Made by a program: the position numbers and the translations under genes. A stretch of 23,064 nt of DNA from Gryganskiella cystojenkinii (taxonomy: Eukaryota > Mortierellomycota > Mortierellomycetes > Mortierellales > Mortierellaceae), in NCBI GenBank assembly GCA_015852425.1, contig JAAAIG010000634.1, positions 1 through 23,064 of the forward strand, given 5' to 3'. This document shows positions 1 to 9,330 of the stretch, in pieces. Each line of letters opens with the position of its first letter. The first letter of the stretch is position 1. The notes under the pieces are model-generated. The model saw only the letters and a list, made by a program, of their open reading frames with translations, had not been told where the DNA came from and did no database searches.

Positions 1-98
1 TGACTCACACACGCACAGGCTGCGAGGTCTTTGAGGCTAAGGCTACTGGCAATTCGTGAGCAAATCTCAGGTAGATCGAGGGCATATGTCTGGGGCAT
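1..98 (-). CDS. F-box protein, N-terminal fragment (runs off the window)
   Basis: Reading leftward from the ATG at 98-96 gives 32 codons open to the window edge. They begin MPQTYALDLPEICSRIASSL and continue SLKDLAACACVS. The pattern LPEI..RI...L...DL..CA.VS is the first half of an F-box, the Skp1-binding helix bundle that links substrate receptors to SCF ubiquitin ligases. Fungal F-box proteins often start within about ten residues of this motif, which fits the start chosen. The leader upstream on the minus strand (about 110-230) is pyrimidine-rich, like the leaders of other genes here. The substrate-binding part, which would show the subfamily, lies outside the window, so no target can be named. 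The two bases left after the last full codon mean the exon continues or splices beyond position 1. Confidence 0.72.
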   Translation of the reverse strand, partial: MPQTYALDLPEICSRIASSLSLKDLAACACVS

Positions 99-1110
99 CT
101 CTGGCTACTATTCAAACGGAGAATTGAATTAGGTCAACGTGTTGAAATAATAACAAAAACAGTGATGATGGGCAGAGGAAGGTGTGAGAGAACGAGCGAC
201 AGGGGGCGATGATGAGTAAGAGTCATTGATATTTTCAGATAGTCAATGAACTCGACCGGAGTATTACAGAATTGTCAAAAAGAAAGGTACCATTATTTTG
301 AAACAACATCTTACCAAAGTACAGAATACAGCTAACAGACGGAGGGCAGCTCAGAAGAGGGCCACAGAATGTGGGAGTATGAGGTGAAAATGAGTGAAAA
401 AAGGGTGAGATGAAGTTGTGACCATGACAAAGGAATAGGAGTGGAGGCAACAATGAGCGGTATACAGAAGACAGTGAGAGTGCAACAGCGGATGATGAAG
501 AGAAGAATGAAAGAGATTTCAGAGAGGGAGGGATCTTTTCAGCTCGAATCTTATACCATTTCAACTTTCTTCTGCTCTCAAAATTCAAAACTATTCGCAT
601 CGCCTCCAGCAGTAGCAACCATTCAGTTTACCCATGAAAGAAAAGTCATCCAATGTCTGTTGTTTGAGCACCTGAGAATATTATTAAGGTTACAAGTGGA
701 AACCAATAACACTTCTAGGTATTGACTTTCCGCCACCGCTCTCAGAGTTCAAAACTGTGCGCATCATTCCTGCATTCAGCAGCTTGCTGATCAAGCAGTG
801 TCACATCGCCCCCAACAGCAACATTCAGTTCGCCTATTACGGCAGCGTCCCACCCGGTGCCTTTTATGTGCACATATGCTCTTGGGAGTGCTCGCGTTGG
901 GAATGTCTGACTTGTGGCGATCAGGCGCTCATAGCGACGTTGATTTTTAATCCTTCGATGTCGGCTCTCTTTCTCCTCCTTCATTAGAAATCATCGGGCG
1001 CGTTGTGATGCTTTAATCACTCCCGAGGCAATTTTAATTGTACTCTTTCTCGCGAGCACGTTTTAAGGCGATAACTTCTATTTAGGTTACAGTGTTTGTC
1101 TCTATTTAAG
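99..1110. other. intergenic stretch without a convincing gene
   Basis: Open frames here are short, overlap on both strands and match no family I recognise. The first ~130 bases are probably the promoter and leader of the minus-strand F-box gene. A diverged direct repeat lies at 574-630 and 738-833 (annotated separately). Traces of the Ty3/Gypsy relic may begin near 1100. Confidence 0.5.
574..833. repeat. diverged direct repeat, two copies
   Basis: A 28-base block at 574-601 recurs at 738-765 with 24 of 28 identities; both start GCTCTCA and share TTCAAAACT and CGCATC. After it, a second shared block, AGCAAC followed by ATTCAGTT, appears near 614-629 and again at 818-832. The second copy carries about 40 extra bases between the blocks. 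The pair looks like an old tandem duplication with an indel. Neither copy has an intact reading frame that I can assign. Confidence 0.5.
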
Positions 1111-1114
1111 ATGG

Positions 1115-2070
1115 CGAAAAGAGTCGTGTAAAAGTGCGGAGTATGGCAGCAGAAGGATGGTCTGCGGCGAAGGAACCACTCAAACCATATTTCGGGTCTA
1201 CGTTGTTCAGTCGAGTCGGGTTCGATCTAGTTGAGATGCCGAGAGCGACCACTGTGAGAGGCTTACGTCGCGGTCACTGGGGATGACGTTACTGGTTGGG
1301 TTGAAACAAAAGCTTTGAAGTCTAACGAGACTTTACCAGCTAGGAATTTCTTCAAGATGAGGTCGTGAATCGATATGAGGTCCCTAGCGAGATCTTAGCA
1401 GATCGAGGAGAGCTTCACTGTGAGCAGATCCAAAAGTTTGCGGAGAAGGAAGGGCTGGTCCTCAAGTTTACGAGTCCTTACTATCCTGACAAATGGAATG
1501 GTCGAGCGTGGTCATGGTCCCTTGGTGAGTGTCTGAGGAAGCTCGCGGTCGGAAATGAGATGGTCTGGCCTACCATCCTTTCTAGCGCGCTTTGGGCCGA
1601 TCGAATCTCGTGAAAGAGAGCCACAGGTGAAGCTCCGTTCCGTCTGGTCCAAGTGTTTTAAGGGTAGGACTGCGTGCTCCCTATTGGACATTGACCACAG
1701 GTCCTGGGCAGGCCTGGACTGGAAGAACGTAAAGATCAGGGTTGAACTTCTGGAGACGCGCGCGCGTCAGTTACAATCTTCTTTGTGGCGCCGATAAATC
1801 GCTAGAGTCCGTCGGGACGACATCCGTTGCAAGAACAAGGAGTTGTTTGATGACAACCCTCGGATCAGAGAAAAGGCTTTGGAGGTAGATAGTCTGGTCT
1901 TGATGAGGGACTCGACTTTGGGCAAGAAGGATAGCAACTTGCGTTTTAAGTGGAAGGGTCCATATCGGGTCAAGGTGATCTACTACGAGGGTGTCTACCA
2001 ACTCGCGGAATTGGATGGTGCTGTTTTTCACCAGAGTGTCTCTGGAACCATTTGGTCCCATTCTATGTGA
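1115..2070 (+). pseudogene. Ty3/Gypsy retrotransposon pol relic (zinc-finger region, integrase, C-terminal domain)
   Basis: Fragments in several frames line up in the order of the 3' end of a Ty3/Gypsy polyprotein. A remnant of the HHCC zinc-binding region lies near 1115-1160. The start of the integrase core reads FSRVGFDLVEMP near 1207-1242. After a frame change come VTGDDVTGWVETKALKS (about 1276-1326) and then SEILADRGELHC (about 1386-1421, the DRG aspartate). The motif SPYYPDKWNG and the segment LRKLAVGNEMVWPTILSSAL end at a stop near 1611. The C-terminal domain resumes at about 1843-2070 with DSLVLMRDS and LRFKWKGPYRVKVIYYEGVY. At least three frameshifts or stops interrupt it. The position usually held by the catalytic Glu of D,D(35)E falls in a garbled WSWSL stretch. 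Reverse transcriptase, RNase H, protease and Gag are absent, so this is a dead 5'-truncated copy. Confidence 0.8.
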
Positions 2071-2110
2071 GGGAGGAGTAAGGTATCGCTCACGACCCGG
2101 GTCGAGATCT

Positions 2111-2130
2111 GGGGGTGGGGAGGGGGAGAA
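2111..2130 (+). other. polypurine tract next to the LTR
   Basis: A G/A-rich run with one T (GGGGGTGGGGAGGGGGAGAA) lies directly before the TGATGT that opens the proposed LTR. This is where a retrotransposon plus-strand primer tract is expected, and it follows the integrase C-terminal relic by about 40 bases. Confidence 0.55.
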
Positions 2131-2679
2131 TGATGTCGTGGTTTGGGTCAGCTCAAAGCCACCCAAACACTCGTAAATTACAGTGGAGGACGTGAGGTAC
2201 TAGAAGGTTGTCTTTTGCTACACAGTCTTCTTTGTACTTCGTCGCCGCTGCCTCTCCGATACTGACTAGACTATCGTTGGAAGATAATCGTAAAAAGAAA
2301 CCACTGATCCCAACGACTGAGACATCGAGGGTCGATATGTTGCTTCTGGGACTCAGCACCGGAGGTACAAGCGCCACCGATCGTCAACAACAAGATTCAC
2401 TTCACGCAACAAATGTCACATCACCCGATAGTAACACGCCTCCTCACCCAACACACCTTACAGCACGGCACCACATGGGTTACATGTTCTTCTCTTTCAA
2501 CAGTCCCTCTGTCATTAAAAAAATCGTATGTTCTTCTCCAGTGCTTGCCTGGGATAGTATAGAAGACAGCCCCTGTTTGTAGCAAGGAACATATCATACA
2601 CAACAATTCGCCAGTCGAAGATAACAATCCGACCACGAACATGAAGCTAATCATCACGCTCAAACCGACTGCAACATCA
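2131..2679 (+). mobile_element. probable 3' LTR of the Ty3/Gypsy relic
   Basis: The 549-bp segment begins TGATGT and ends ACATCA, a 6-bp terminal inverted repeat of the TG...CA type typical of LTRs. It starts immediately after the polypurine tract and lies downstream of pol relics in the same orientation. It contains no credible coding frame. The 5' LTR is not in the window, so identity to a partner LTR and a target-site duplication cannot be checked. The right boundary rests only on the inverted repeat. Confidence 0.5.
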
Positions 2680-3065
2680 TGAGATGGATTTTGTATCTCC
2701 TTGTGGACCTACCCTCTTAAGGAGTTTGTGTAGGACTGTGGGATTAGAGAATCGATGGGTCGATAATAGCATGCTCGTCATAGAGAGAATCGAAAAGAAA
2801 GACAATCCGCCAACATGAAGAGTGACACCAGCTTGGCGGAGGATGTGCTATCACGAACTATGATTTTCCTCTTGGGTGAACATGTAGGCACTTTATCAAC
2901 GTATAGAACTTCTTCTCTGCACGCATAGCTTGCGTTTTGTTAGGGGCATGATATGCGATCATACAAAGAGATGCATCCTCCCATTTTATTGTTCATTTTT
3001 TTTTGTGTTTTGTAGTAAATTGAAAAAAACGAAAGGAAAAAATGGGAAAATGAGGCTTCTTTATA
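2680..3065. other. gap between LTR and small secreted-precursor gene
   Basis: No reading frame with family features is visible. The right part (about 2990-3060) is T/A-rich and lies just past the stop codon of the minus-strand gene, so it probably holds that gene's 3' end. Confidence 0.4.
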
Positions 3066-3394
3066 TTAAACCCCTTTGGGAGGGTCAATCCCGCCATGCT
3101 CTGGCTCACAATCTTCCATGTCACAGCGACGATGGAGGGTGGGAGCATTGTCCATCTTGACAATAGCAATGGCGCCTACAGAAAATTGATCAGAGTAGCG
3201 CAATATTTTTAGCAAGCCATGAACTTTTCTTTCTTCATGTACCATCCTCTCCTTAGGTGATGAAGAGAAATGGAGAGCTATTAGGGAGGAGGGGTGAAGA
3301 AACTCGGCAGCTTACCATTCTGGGCCACAGGAGCAGCAGAGACCACGAGGGAAGAGGCAAAGGCCAAGGCAAGGCCGATAATGTGGAAGCGCAT
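3066..3394 (-). CDS. small secreted prepropeptide with Kex2-type site (62 aa)
   Basis: Two exons on the minus strand, 3394-3316 and 3175-3066, join in phase 1 across a 140-nt intron (GTAAGC ... TGTAG). The product is 62 residues. Residues 1-20 are a clear signal peptide (MRFH, then a hydrophobic stretch IIGLALAFASSLVV ending SAA). A short polar pro-region follows (residues 21-43, ending LHRR). RR at 42-43 is a classic kexin (Kex2) cleavage site. Cleavage there would free CDMEDCEPEHGGIDPPKGV, a 19-residue acidic peptide with two cysteines four positions apart, able to form one disulphide loop. The start is supported by an A-rich context directly before ATG and a TATA box 122 bases upstream. 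I recognise no family; a secreted signalling, effector-like or modified peptide are all possible. The gene escapes simple ORF calling because each exon is short. Confidence 0.62.
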
Positions 3395-3515
3395 TTTTTC
3401 TAACTTGATTGATAGTTGGTGTTGAGTGTAGTTTATGGGGTTGGATTATTTTGGAAGTGAAGACGTTGGAAGTGTGGGTTATGAGTTGATTGGATGGGCA
3501 TGGTGGATCGAATGG

Positions 3516-3523
3516 TATTTATA
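3516..3523 (-). promoter_or_regulatory. TATA box of the small secreted-precursor gene
   Basis: On the minus strand the sequence reads TATAAATA, 122 bases before the ATG at 3394. This leaves room for a leader of about 90 bases. It is the main regulatory support for the small gene. Confidence 0.5.
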
Positions 3524-3529
3524 CAAGAG

Positions 3530-4160
3530 AGGATGAGAAAAAAAAGCGGAGAGAATATCGAACATAAAAAACAGCCTACTATATTTCGCGTCGACGAAAT
3601 ACTTTTGAATTGGTTCCCTCTTGGGCTGTTGCTCCTGTTATTTTCTTGGAAGCAATACTCGTGCATGCTGTGGGCCACAAAATTGACACGACCTTTGTAC
3701 TGTATATTGGCAGCTATTTGTTCATTTATATTTAACGAAGTTAATGTGTGACAGGCGGGCAAGTGGAGGGCGACAGCATCATAATGGTTGTCGCTCCCCG
3801 CGAGCAAAACAACTCTTTGTCTCGTCTCTCATTTTCCGTTGAAAAACCATCTTAAACGGGACGCAACAGTGTACCGCTTGGTCAAGAGATTTCGACTCAT
3901 TGCCTAGTGCGACTTAATATTCCTCATATGATTTGGTATTTGCAATTGTGAATGTTCACAAAGAACCCATATGCACAAAATTTTAAAAATTTAACAAAAA
4001 AAGAGAATGAGTACAGCTGAACAACGACGCTCGCCACTTTGAAGACAAACAGGCTATCTTCGCCCTCAAACCAAAGAGACAGAACAAGGAAAGGACGTCC
4101 CCGTAGTCTAGTGAAACACATGCTTCACAATGTGGTTTTCCGTTTCTGCTCAACCAACCG
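3530..4160. other. gap without a recognisable gene
   Basis: AT-rich sequence with short overlapping frames. A TAGTCTAGTG stretch at 4104-4113 resembles a tRNA A box, but no B box or cloverleaf follows. Confidence 0.4.
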
Positions 4161-4168
4161 AGTTAAAG

Positions 4169-4256
4169 TACACACGGTCTGTTGGACAATTTGCCCCCCA
4201 ACGAGAACCGAGATGAGGTACACACGGTCTGATGGACAATTTGCCCCCGACGAGAA
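4169..4256. repeat. 50-bp tandem duplication
   Basis: GTACACACGGTCTG starts at 4169 and again at 4219, exactly 50 bases apart. The copies also share TGGACAATTTGCCCCC and CGAGAA, with one substitution and one single-base indel in the matched part. The second copy is cut short at about 4256. The near identity implies a recent duplication. There is no gene on either side to relate it to. Confidence 0.85.
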
Positions 4257-4516
4257 TCTCACAGGCACATTAGAGTTTGATTTGGGGTAACAGCGAACTG
4301 CGTTCCGGGCGCTAGTACTGCACAGTACAGTGCGTACAGCACACCAAGAACCAATGGATTTTGTCCTTGGGAACTCACAGCAACAGAAAAAAATTCAGAT
4401 GTGAGATTTGACTGCATGGTTCGTGGAACGCCTGTGGGCGGCGACGTCCTCATCGACGTTTGATTATATGTTTGTGAGTCGTTTTGCCAGCCAATCGCTT
4501 TTCGAGAATTCTCTAC

Positions 4517-4545
4517 GTTGAACAAAAGTCGCGACTTTTGTCAAC
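4517..4545. repeat. 20-bp perfect palindrome with extended arms
   Basis: ACAAAAGTCGCGACTTTTGT at 4522-4541 is a perfect palindrome. Flanking GTTGA (4517-4521) and CAAC (4542-4545) extend the pairing with a single-base bulge to 29 bases. Related pieces (GCGCGACATTCCTTTTG, CCAAAAGTTGC) lie within the next 70 bases. It could be a dimeric protein site or fused terminal repeats of a small transposon. Confidence 0.8.
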
Positions 4546-5009
4546 AAATCTGCGCGACATTCCTTTTGCTCCACCAATAGAAACACTTCCACGCCAAAAG
4601 TTGCAATGTACTAGGATAAGGACGGCTCAGCCCTCAGCCTGCAATATCTCGCTGGGGTTTCTGAAAGGGCCGTTGTTTGTGCCCTCGCCCTTCAGAGCCC
4701 GGTACCTATGGGACATGCCCCTGGAATTTCCTTTTTCCCTTGCGAGGGTCGGATGATTTAAGGAGCACAAACGCTTCGAGACATGGGCGTTTCTCTCTTT
4801 CTTCCTCTTTCTTCCTCTTTCTGTGATTCAGTACTTCGTCCATTGTTTAGTATTCCAAGTAGGTAAGTCAGGCAGGGAACAGACATACGGCTGAAGGATG
4901 GACAACCCAAAAAAAAAAAAAAAAAACATTCGAGCCCTCTGACCCATCGACACATTTTTAATGCCTACTGACAAGTAATTATCTCTCACCAAACAGAACG
5001 AAAACGAGA
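4546..5009. other. upstream region of the M16 gene
   Basis: No gene is seen here. The stretch contains a pyrimidine tandem repeat at 4793-4821 (unit CTTCCTCTTT, nearly three copies) and a run of 18 A at 4909-4926. It probably holds the promoter and leader of the plus-strand peptidase gene. I see no clear TATA box. Confidence 0.4.
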
Positions 5010-8000
5010 ATGACGATCGAGGAACATACTTTACCCGGAGAATACCATTCATCTAAGGATGGAACGCACTTCATCTTTGATAAACTCATCGAGAAACCCG
5101 AGAATGACGAACGAGAATATCGTCTGATCCGTCTCGCCAATGAGATGGAGGTGCTCCTAATTCATGACTCCAAGTCAGACAAAGCCGCCGCTTCCATGAA
5201 CGTTCATGTTGGCAGTTCGAGCAACCCGGTAAGTTTTCAAGTCATTACTCTCTCCCCTCACTTTGTATATGTGTTTAGAACAAAGGAAATCTCAGCTTAC
5301 AATTTTTTATTTTCTTAATCGCAGGACAACATTCAAGGATTAGCTCATTTTTTGGAGCATCTACTCTTTCTTGGCACCACAAAGTACCCAAGAGACAACG
5401 ATTACACCCAGTATCTCGCTCAGCATTCAGGATCGCGCAACGCATTTACTGGCCCTGAAAACACAAACTTCTATTTCGATGTCGGACGTGATCATATCGA
5501 AGGTGCCCTGGACAGGTAGAGGAAGAACCAAAGGGGGGAAAAAAAATCGCGGTCTCGCCACCAATTACCTTTTGTTTTTCTTCATAGACTGACAACATTT
5601 TTTTTTTTTTCACAACAATTTTTTTTTTGTATCTTCTCAGGTTCGCGCAGTTTTTCATTGCTCCCATGTTCAACAGTGATTGTCAAGAGCGCGAGTTGAA
5701 CGCGATCGAGTCAGAATACAAGTTGAACCTTCAAACCGATCTCAAGAGGCTGTACAATCTTGACAAGCATCTCTCCAGTCATGAAAACCCTTATTGGAAG
5801 TTCGCAGTCGGGAATGTGATCACTCTCAGAGATATCCCCGCTCAGGAAGGGATTAACGTCAGGGACGAGATTATCAAGTTTTATCATAAGTACTACTCTT
5901 CCAATATTATGAAGTTGGTCATTCTTGGTCAAGGTAAAGATAAAATAATGTTGGAAAGACTGGCCGCTTTCCCCTTCCCGTACTTGTTGAAGCTACTCCG
6001 CCTAAACTCTTGATGAACATGCGAGCTGATTCATCTATTCAAAACTTTAAATAGAATCATTGGATCAACTCGCGTCTTGGGCAATTGAAAAGTTTTCGGA
6101 CGTCAAGAACCGAAAAACTCAACGCTTGCCTCATCCCTCTCCCATTCTAACATCAAAGGAGCTATTGGTAGGACAACAACAACCCCCTCCCTCACGGGAT
6201 TATGGAATTAGCGATCAGTCCCACGCAGCTCCAATAGTGAAAAAATGGCTAACGACTGGTCTTCGTTCTCATTTTTTTTCTATTGTTCATCTCGGATGGG
6301 GAATCAAAAGAGGGTGGTTTACGTTAAACCAGTCAAAGAGAGCAGGTCTTTAGCCCTTCGATTTCCAATCTCGAGCGTGTCTACTCACTACGCTTCAAAA
6401 CCTACCGCTATTCTCGCCCACATCATTGGTCATGAGGGAACGGGATCGCTCATGTCCCTTTTGAAGCGTCAAGGTTGGGTCACCCTTTTCAGCGCCTATT
6501 CTTCAGAAGTCGCTCTTGGTCATGATATTTTCTTCATCAAGACCCAGCTCACCAAGGAAGGTTTACTTCATTATGAGGATATTATCGTCATCATCTTTCA
6601 ATACATCAAGATGCTTCAGGAAGGTGGTGTCGACTCCGACATTTTTGAGGAGGTAATTAGTATGCCCTATCTGAATCTGATTGACATAAAACGCGTGTGG
6701 ATAGATGCGGCTGAGATATACGAAGTTGACACTACCGTTGTCCTCCTTCCCCAATTTCCTTCTGTGGGTTTTTAGTACAAGTCTCTGACCGACATGAAAT
6801 TCCGGTATATGGATCAGCAACGTGCAGCGACCTTCGTCCAAGAGATTGGTCGATCCATGCACAAAGGTTATGCCCCTGAGCAGATTATTTCTGGAGCGCA
6901 TCTATTGCGTGATATTGACCCCAAGCTTGTCATGGGTTATATACGGGAGCTAAGGATCGACAATTGGAAGGCTGAAGTCGTTTCCACAGACCTGTCCATC
7001 GTCCCTGGTGGAGCCTTCACAGAAACTGAGCGCTGGTATGGAACCGAATATCATCTGACAAAAGTCTCGACAGCGCTGTTGGAGCGATTGCAGAATCTGG
7101 AACTTCACCCTGAGCTTCATCTGCCTTCACGAAATCCCTATATCCCAACTTCCTTTGACTGCCATCGCACAGAGACGTTGACCGCAACCCTGAACAACCC
7201 TGCCTTGATCAAGCAAACTCCGGTGATGCGACTTTGGCACAAGAAGGACGACACTTTTTGGGTTCCAAAAGTCAACATATTTTTCCGACTCTTCTCCGGC
7301 TTCGCCATCGCCACACCTGAAAATATGGTACAAACAATTCTCTTCGTGAGGGTGGTCACGGATACACTTGGCGAAGAATCTTACGGTGCTCTTCTGGCTG
7401 GACTCTCGTACAAGTTGACAAGTAATATCAGAGGCATCTTCCTTGAGATTAGCGGCTACAGCGACAAGGCTTCGGTATTGCTCGAGAAGGTTCTCATGAC
7501 GATCAAGACTCAATCCACAACCACCGTTGATCCTCAGCAATTCAAGAGGATCAAAGAAGTTTTGGATGCCGATTTGAAGAACAGGGAGCAACAACAAGTC
7601 GCTACTCATGCTTTAATCGTGACTAAGTTCCTCAATGAGGAAAGGATGTGGCAAGATCCTGAATTATTGAAAGCCCTTCATGATGTAACGCTTGAGACGG
7701 TTCAAGCTTTTCTGCCGCAGCTGTTGGCGAGAGTTCATATCGAGGGGTTGGTCCACGGAAATTTGACCGAGACTCAAGCTTTACATGCAGGGGAGATTGT
7801 AGAACGTGTCCTTGCGTCCAAGGCCCTGTTCCCCTCTCAGCAGATCCAAGGTCGATCTGTCCTCTTACCTGAAGGTTTCAAGGGTACCCACTCACGACCG
7901 GTCCCCAACCCAGCCGAGGTCAACTCTGCGATTGATTACTATATTCAGTTCTTGAATCAAACTTCGCCCGAGGTGGTGGCTCGCAAAACTGATCGCATTT

Positions 8001-8599
8001 TGGCTCAGCTCATGACTCAAATCATGGAAGAACCTAGTTTCAGTCAGTTGCGTACGATTGAGCAATTGGGGTATGGTGTCTATTGTCTGTTCCGCACTTC
8101 GGGCAGCAATGTCGGTCTTTCGATCACGATGTTTTCGGCTCGGGATCCTGTCTATTTGGAACAACGGATTGAAGAGTTTTTGAAGGGAAGGTTCGCTCAA
8201 TTACTCGAGACCATGACTGAAGACGTGCTCCAAAAACATGCTCGATCTCTGGTTCAAAACAAATTGGAAAAGGCCAAGAATCTCACGCAAGAAACTGAAA
8301 AGTATTGGAAACATATCTCGTCAGGCGATTATGATTTTAGTCAAGATCAAGAAGAGGCGGCCGAGATGGAGAAGATTTCCTTGGATCAAGTCCGACAGTT
8401 CTTTGAAGAACGAGTTTTACCCAGTGCGTCCAGGTGTACCAAGTTGTCCGTTCATATGCGCTCACAGAAAGTAGCGGATGAAAAATTGGAGTTAACTCCA
8501 GGAACCGTGTTGATCAAGGAAGTGGAGGAGCTCAAAGCTGGATTGAAGTTGAGTGGCACGCTTGTACCTGTCCAAGATCTGAATTGTTTTGTCCGCTAG
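5010..8599 (+). CDS. STE23: insulysin / Ste23-type M16 metallopeptidase (993 aa)
   Basis: Six exons give a continuous frame: 5010-5228, 5325-5515, 5641-5933, 6055-6167, 6311-6652 and 6776-8599. All introns are GT..AG; the fourth has a CTAAC branch site at about 6248. The 993-residue length is close to insulin-degrading enzyme and yeast Ste23 (about 1020). The inverted zinc motif HxxEH is HFLEH (H81, E84, H85), and the third ligand region is RELNAIESE (E155, E162). The C-terminal half has [11 protein letters not shown], whose R812 and Y819 match the conserved substrate-contact Arg and Tyr of the family. The family folds as four domains that enclose short peptides and degrades them; yeast Ste23 also matures a-factor. 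There is no signal peptide or SKL tail, so a cytosolic location is likely. AATAAA follows 30 bases after the stop. The start fits the family N terminus, and every intron keeps frame. Confidence 0.95.
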
Positions 8600-8629
8600 G
8601 CATACTCGTGATAAGTGGAGACAAAACAC

Positions 8630-8635
8630 AATAAA
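8630..8635 (+). terminator. polyadenylation signal of the M16 gene
   Basis: AATAAA lies 30 bases after the TAG stop at 8597-8599, where a eukaryotic poly(A) signal is expected. Confidence 0.5.
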
Positions 8636-8739
8636 AAAGACTTTAGTCCTCGTTGAGCATGGAATGGAGATGCCTTTGCCGTAACCGGCAAACGGGTTGG
8701 GTTACACACAGACTGTTATTACAGGGTTTTCACATCTGC

Positions 8740-9330
8740 TTACTATATAGGCAGGATTCATAGGGGACTGAGTAGATCAACCCTCTGTTGTTTATCTGCT
8801 TGGGACGGGATAAATACTTTATCCTATCCTATCCTTTACCTTTCTCTGTCCTTCATTCTTACTTATCACCACCGATGCCGATCTGTCAGAGTACGGTCGT
8901 TTGTCGTCCTCTGTTCTCTGTTTCCTGCTTTACTTTTCACTCACTCGCTGTCATTCCTCTCCGCCGATCGCATTCGCCTCCAACCCGTTCCCTTTCACCT
9001 GTCCTCCCCATCCCCACTCCCACTCTTTATCCCCATCTCCGTCCACCCTCCAACTTCCTTTCTCTATGCGCTCCGCGCTATATGGCCTGGCACCTCGCGC
9101 TAGTTTGCCCGAAAAGGAAATGTCGAGAATGCTCCAGTGTGTCGGGTATCAGCCCTCCATCTGCACCCTTCCACCCATGTCACTTCAATTTCCTACTCCG
9201 CCCCGGCGTCGCCACCCCACGCTGATCTATTTCAACCTTGTAGCTCTCGTTTTCTTTTTTGATTTGGTAGTAAATGTTGGTACTAGGCTAAAAGCAGTAT
9301 ACACGCATATCTCGGAACTCAGGTAGGTCA
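8740..9330 (+). other. pyrimidine-rich region with two overlapping open frames
   Basis: From about 8800 to 9230 the plus strand is strongly C/T-rich, like the leaders of other genes here, and CTATATAG occurs near 8744. Two frames stay open. One runs to a stop at 9225 (ATG options at 8788 and 8876). The other starts with ATG at 9066 and encodes 86 residues with one hydrophobic segment (LIYFNLVALVFFFDLVV), ending at 9326. Composition bias alone can keep both frames open, and neither resembles a known family. It may be a promoter or leader, a noncoding transcript or a small orphan gene. I do not call a CDS. Confidence 0.25.

Noticed and set aside
1755..1766. GACGCGCGCGTC palindrome
   Set aside because: A simple CG alternation inside the transposon relic; no further support as a functional site.
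4095..4170. tRNA-like start (TAGTCTAGTG, an A-box match)
   Set aside because: No B box (GGTTCGANTCC) follows and no acceptor or anticodon stem can be formed.
7127..7609. 160-codon minus-strand frame
   Set aside because: Antisense shadow of the last M16 peptidase exon, which matches its family throughout.
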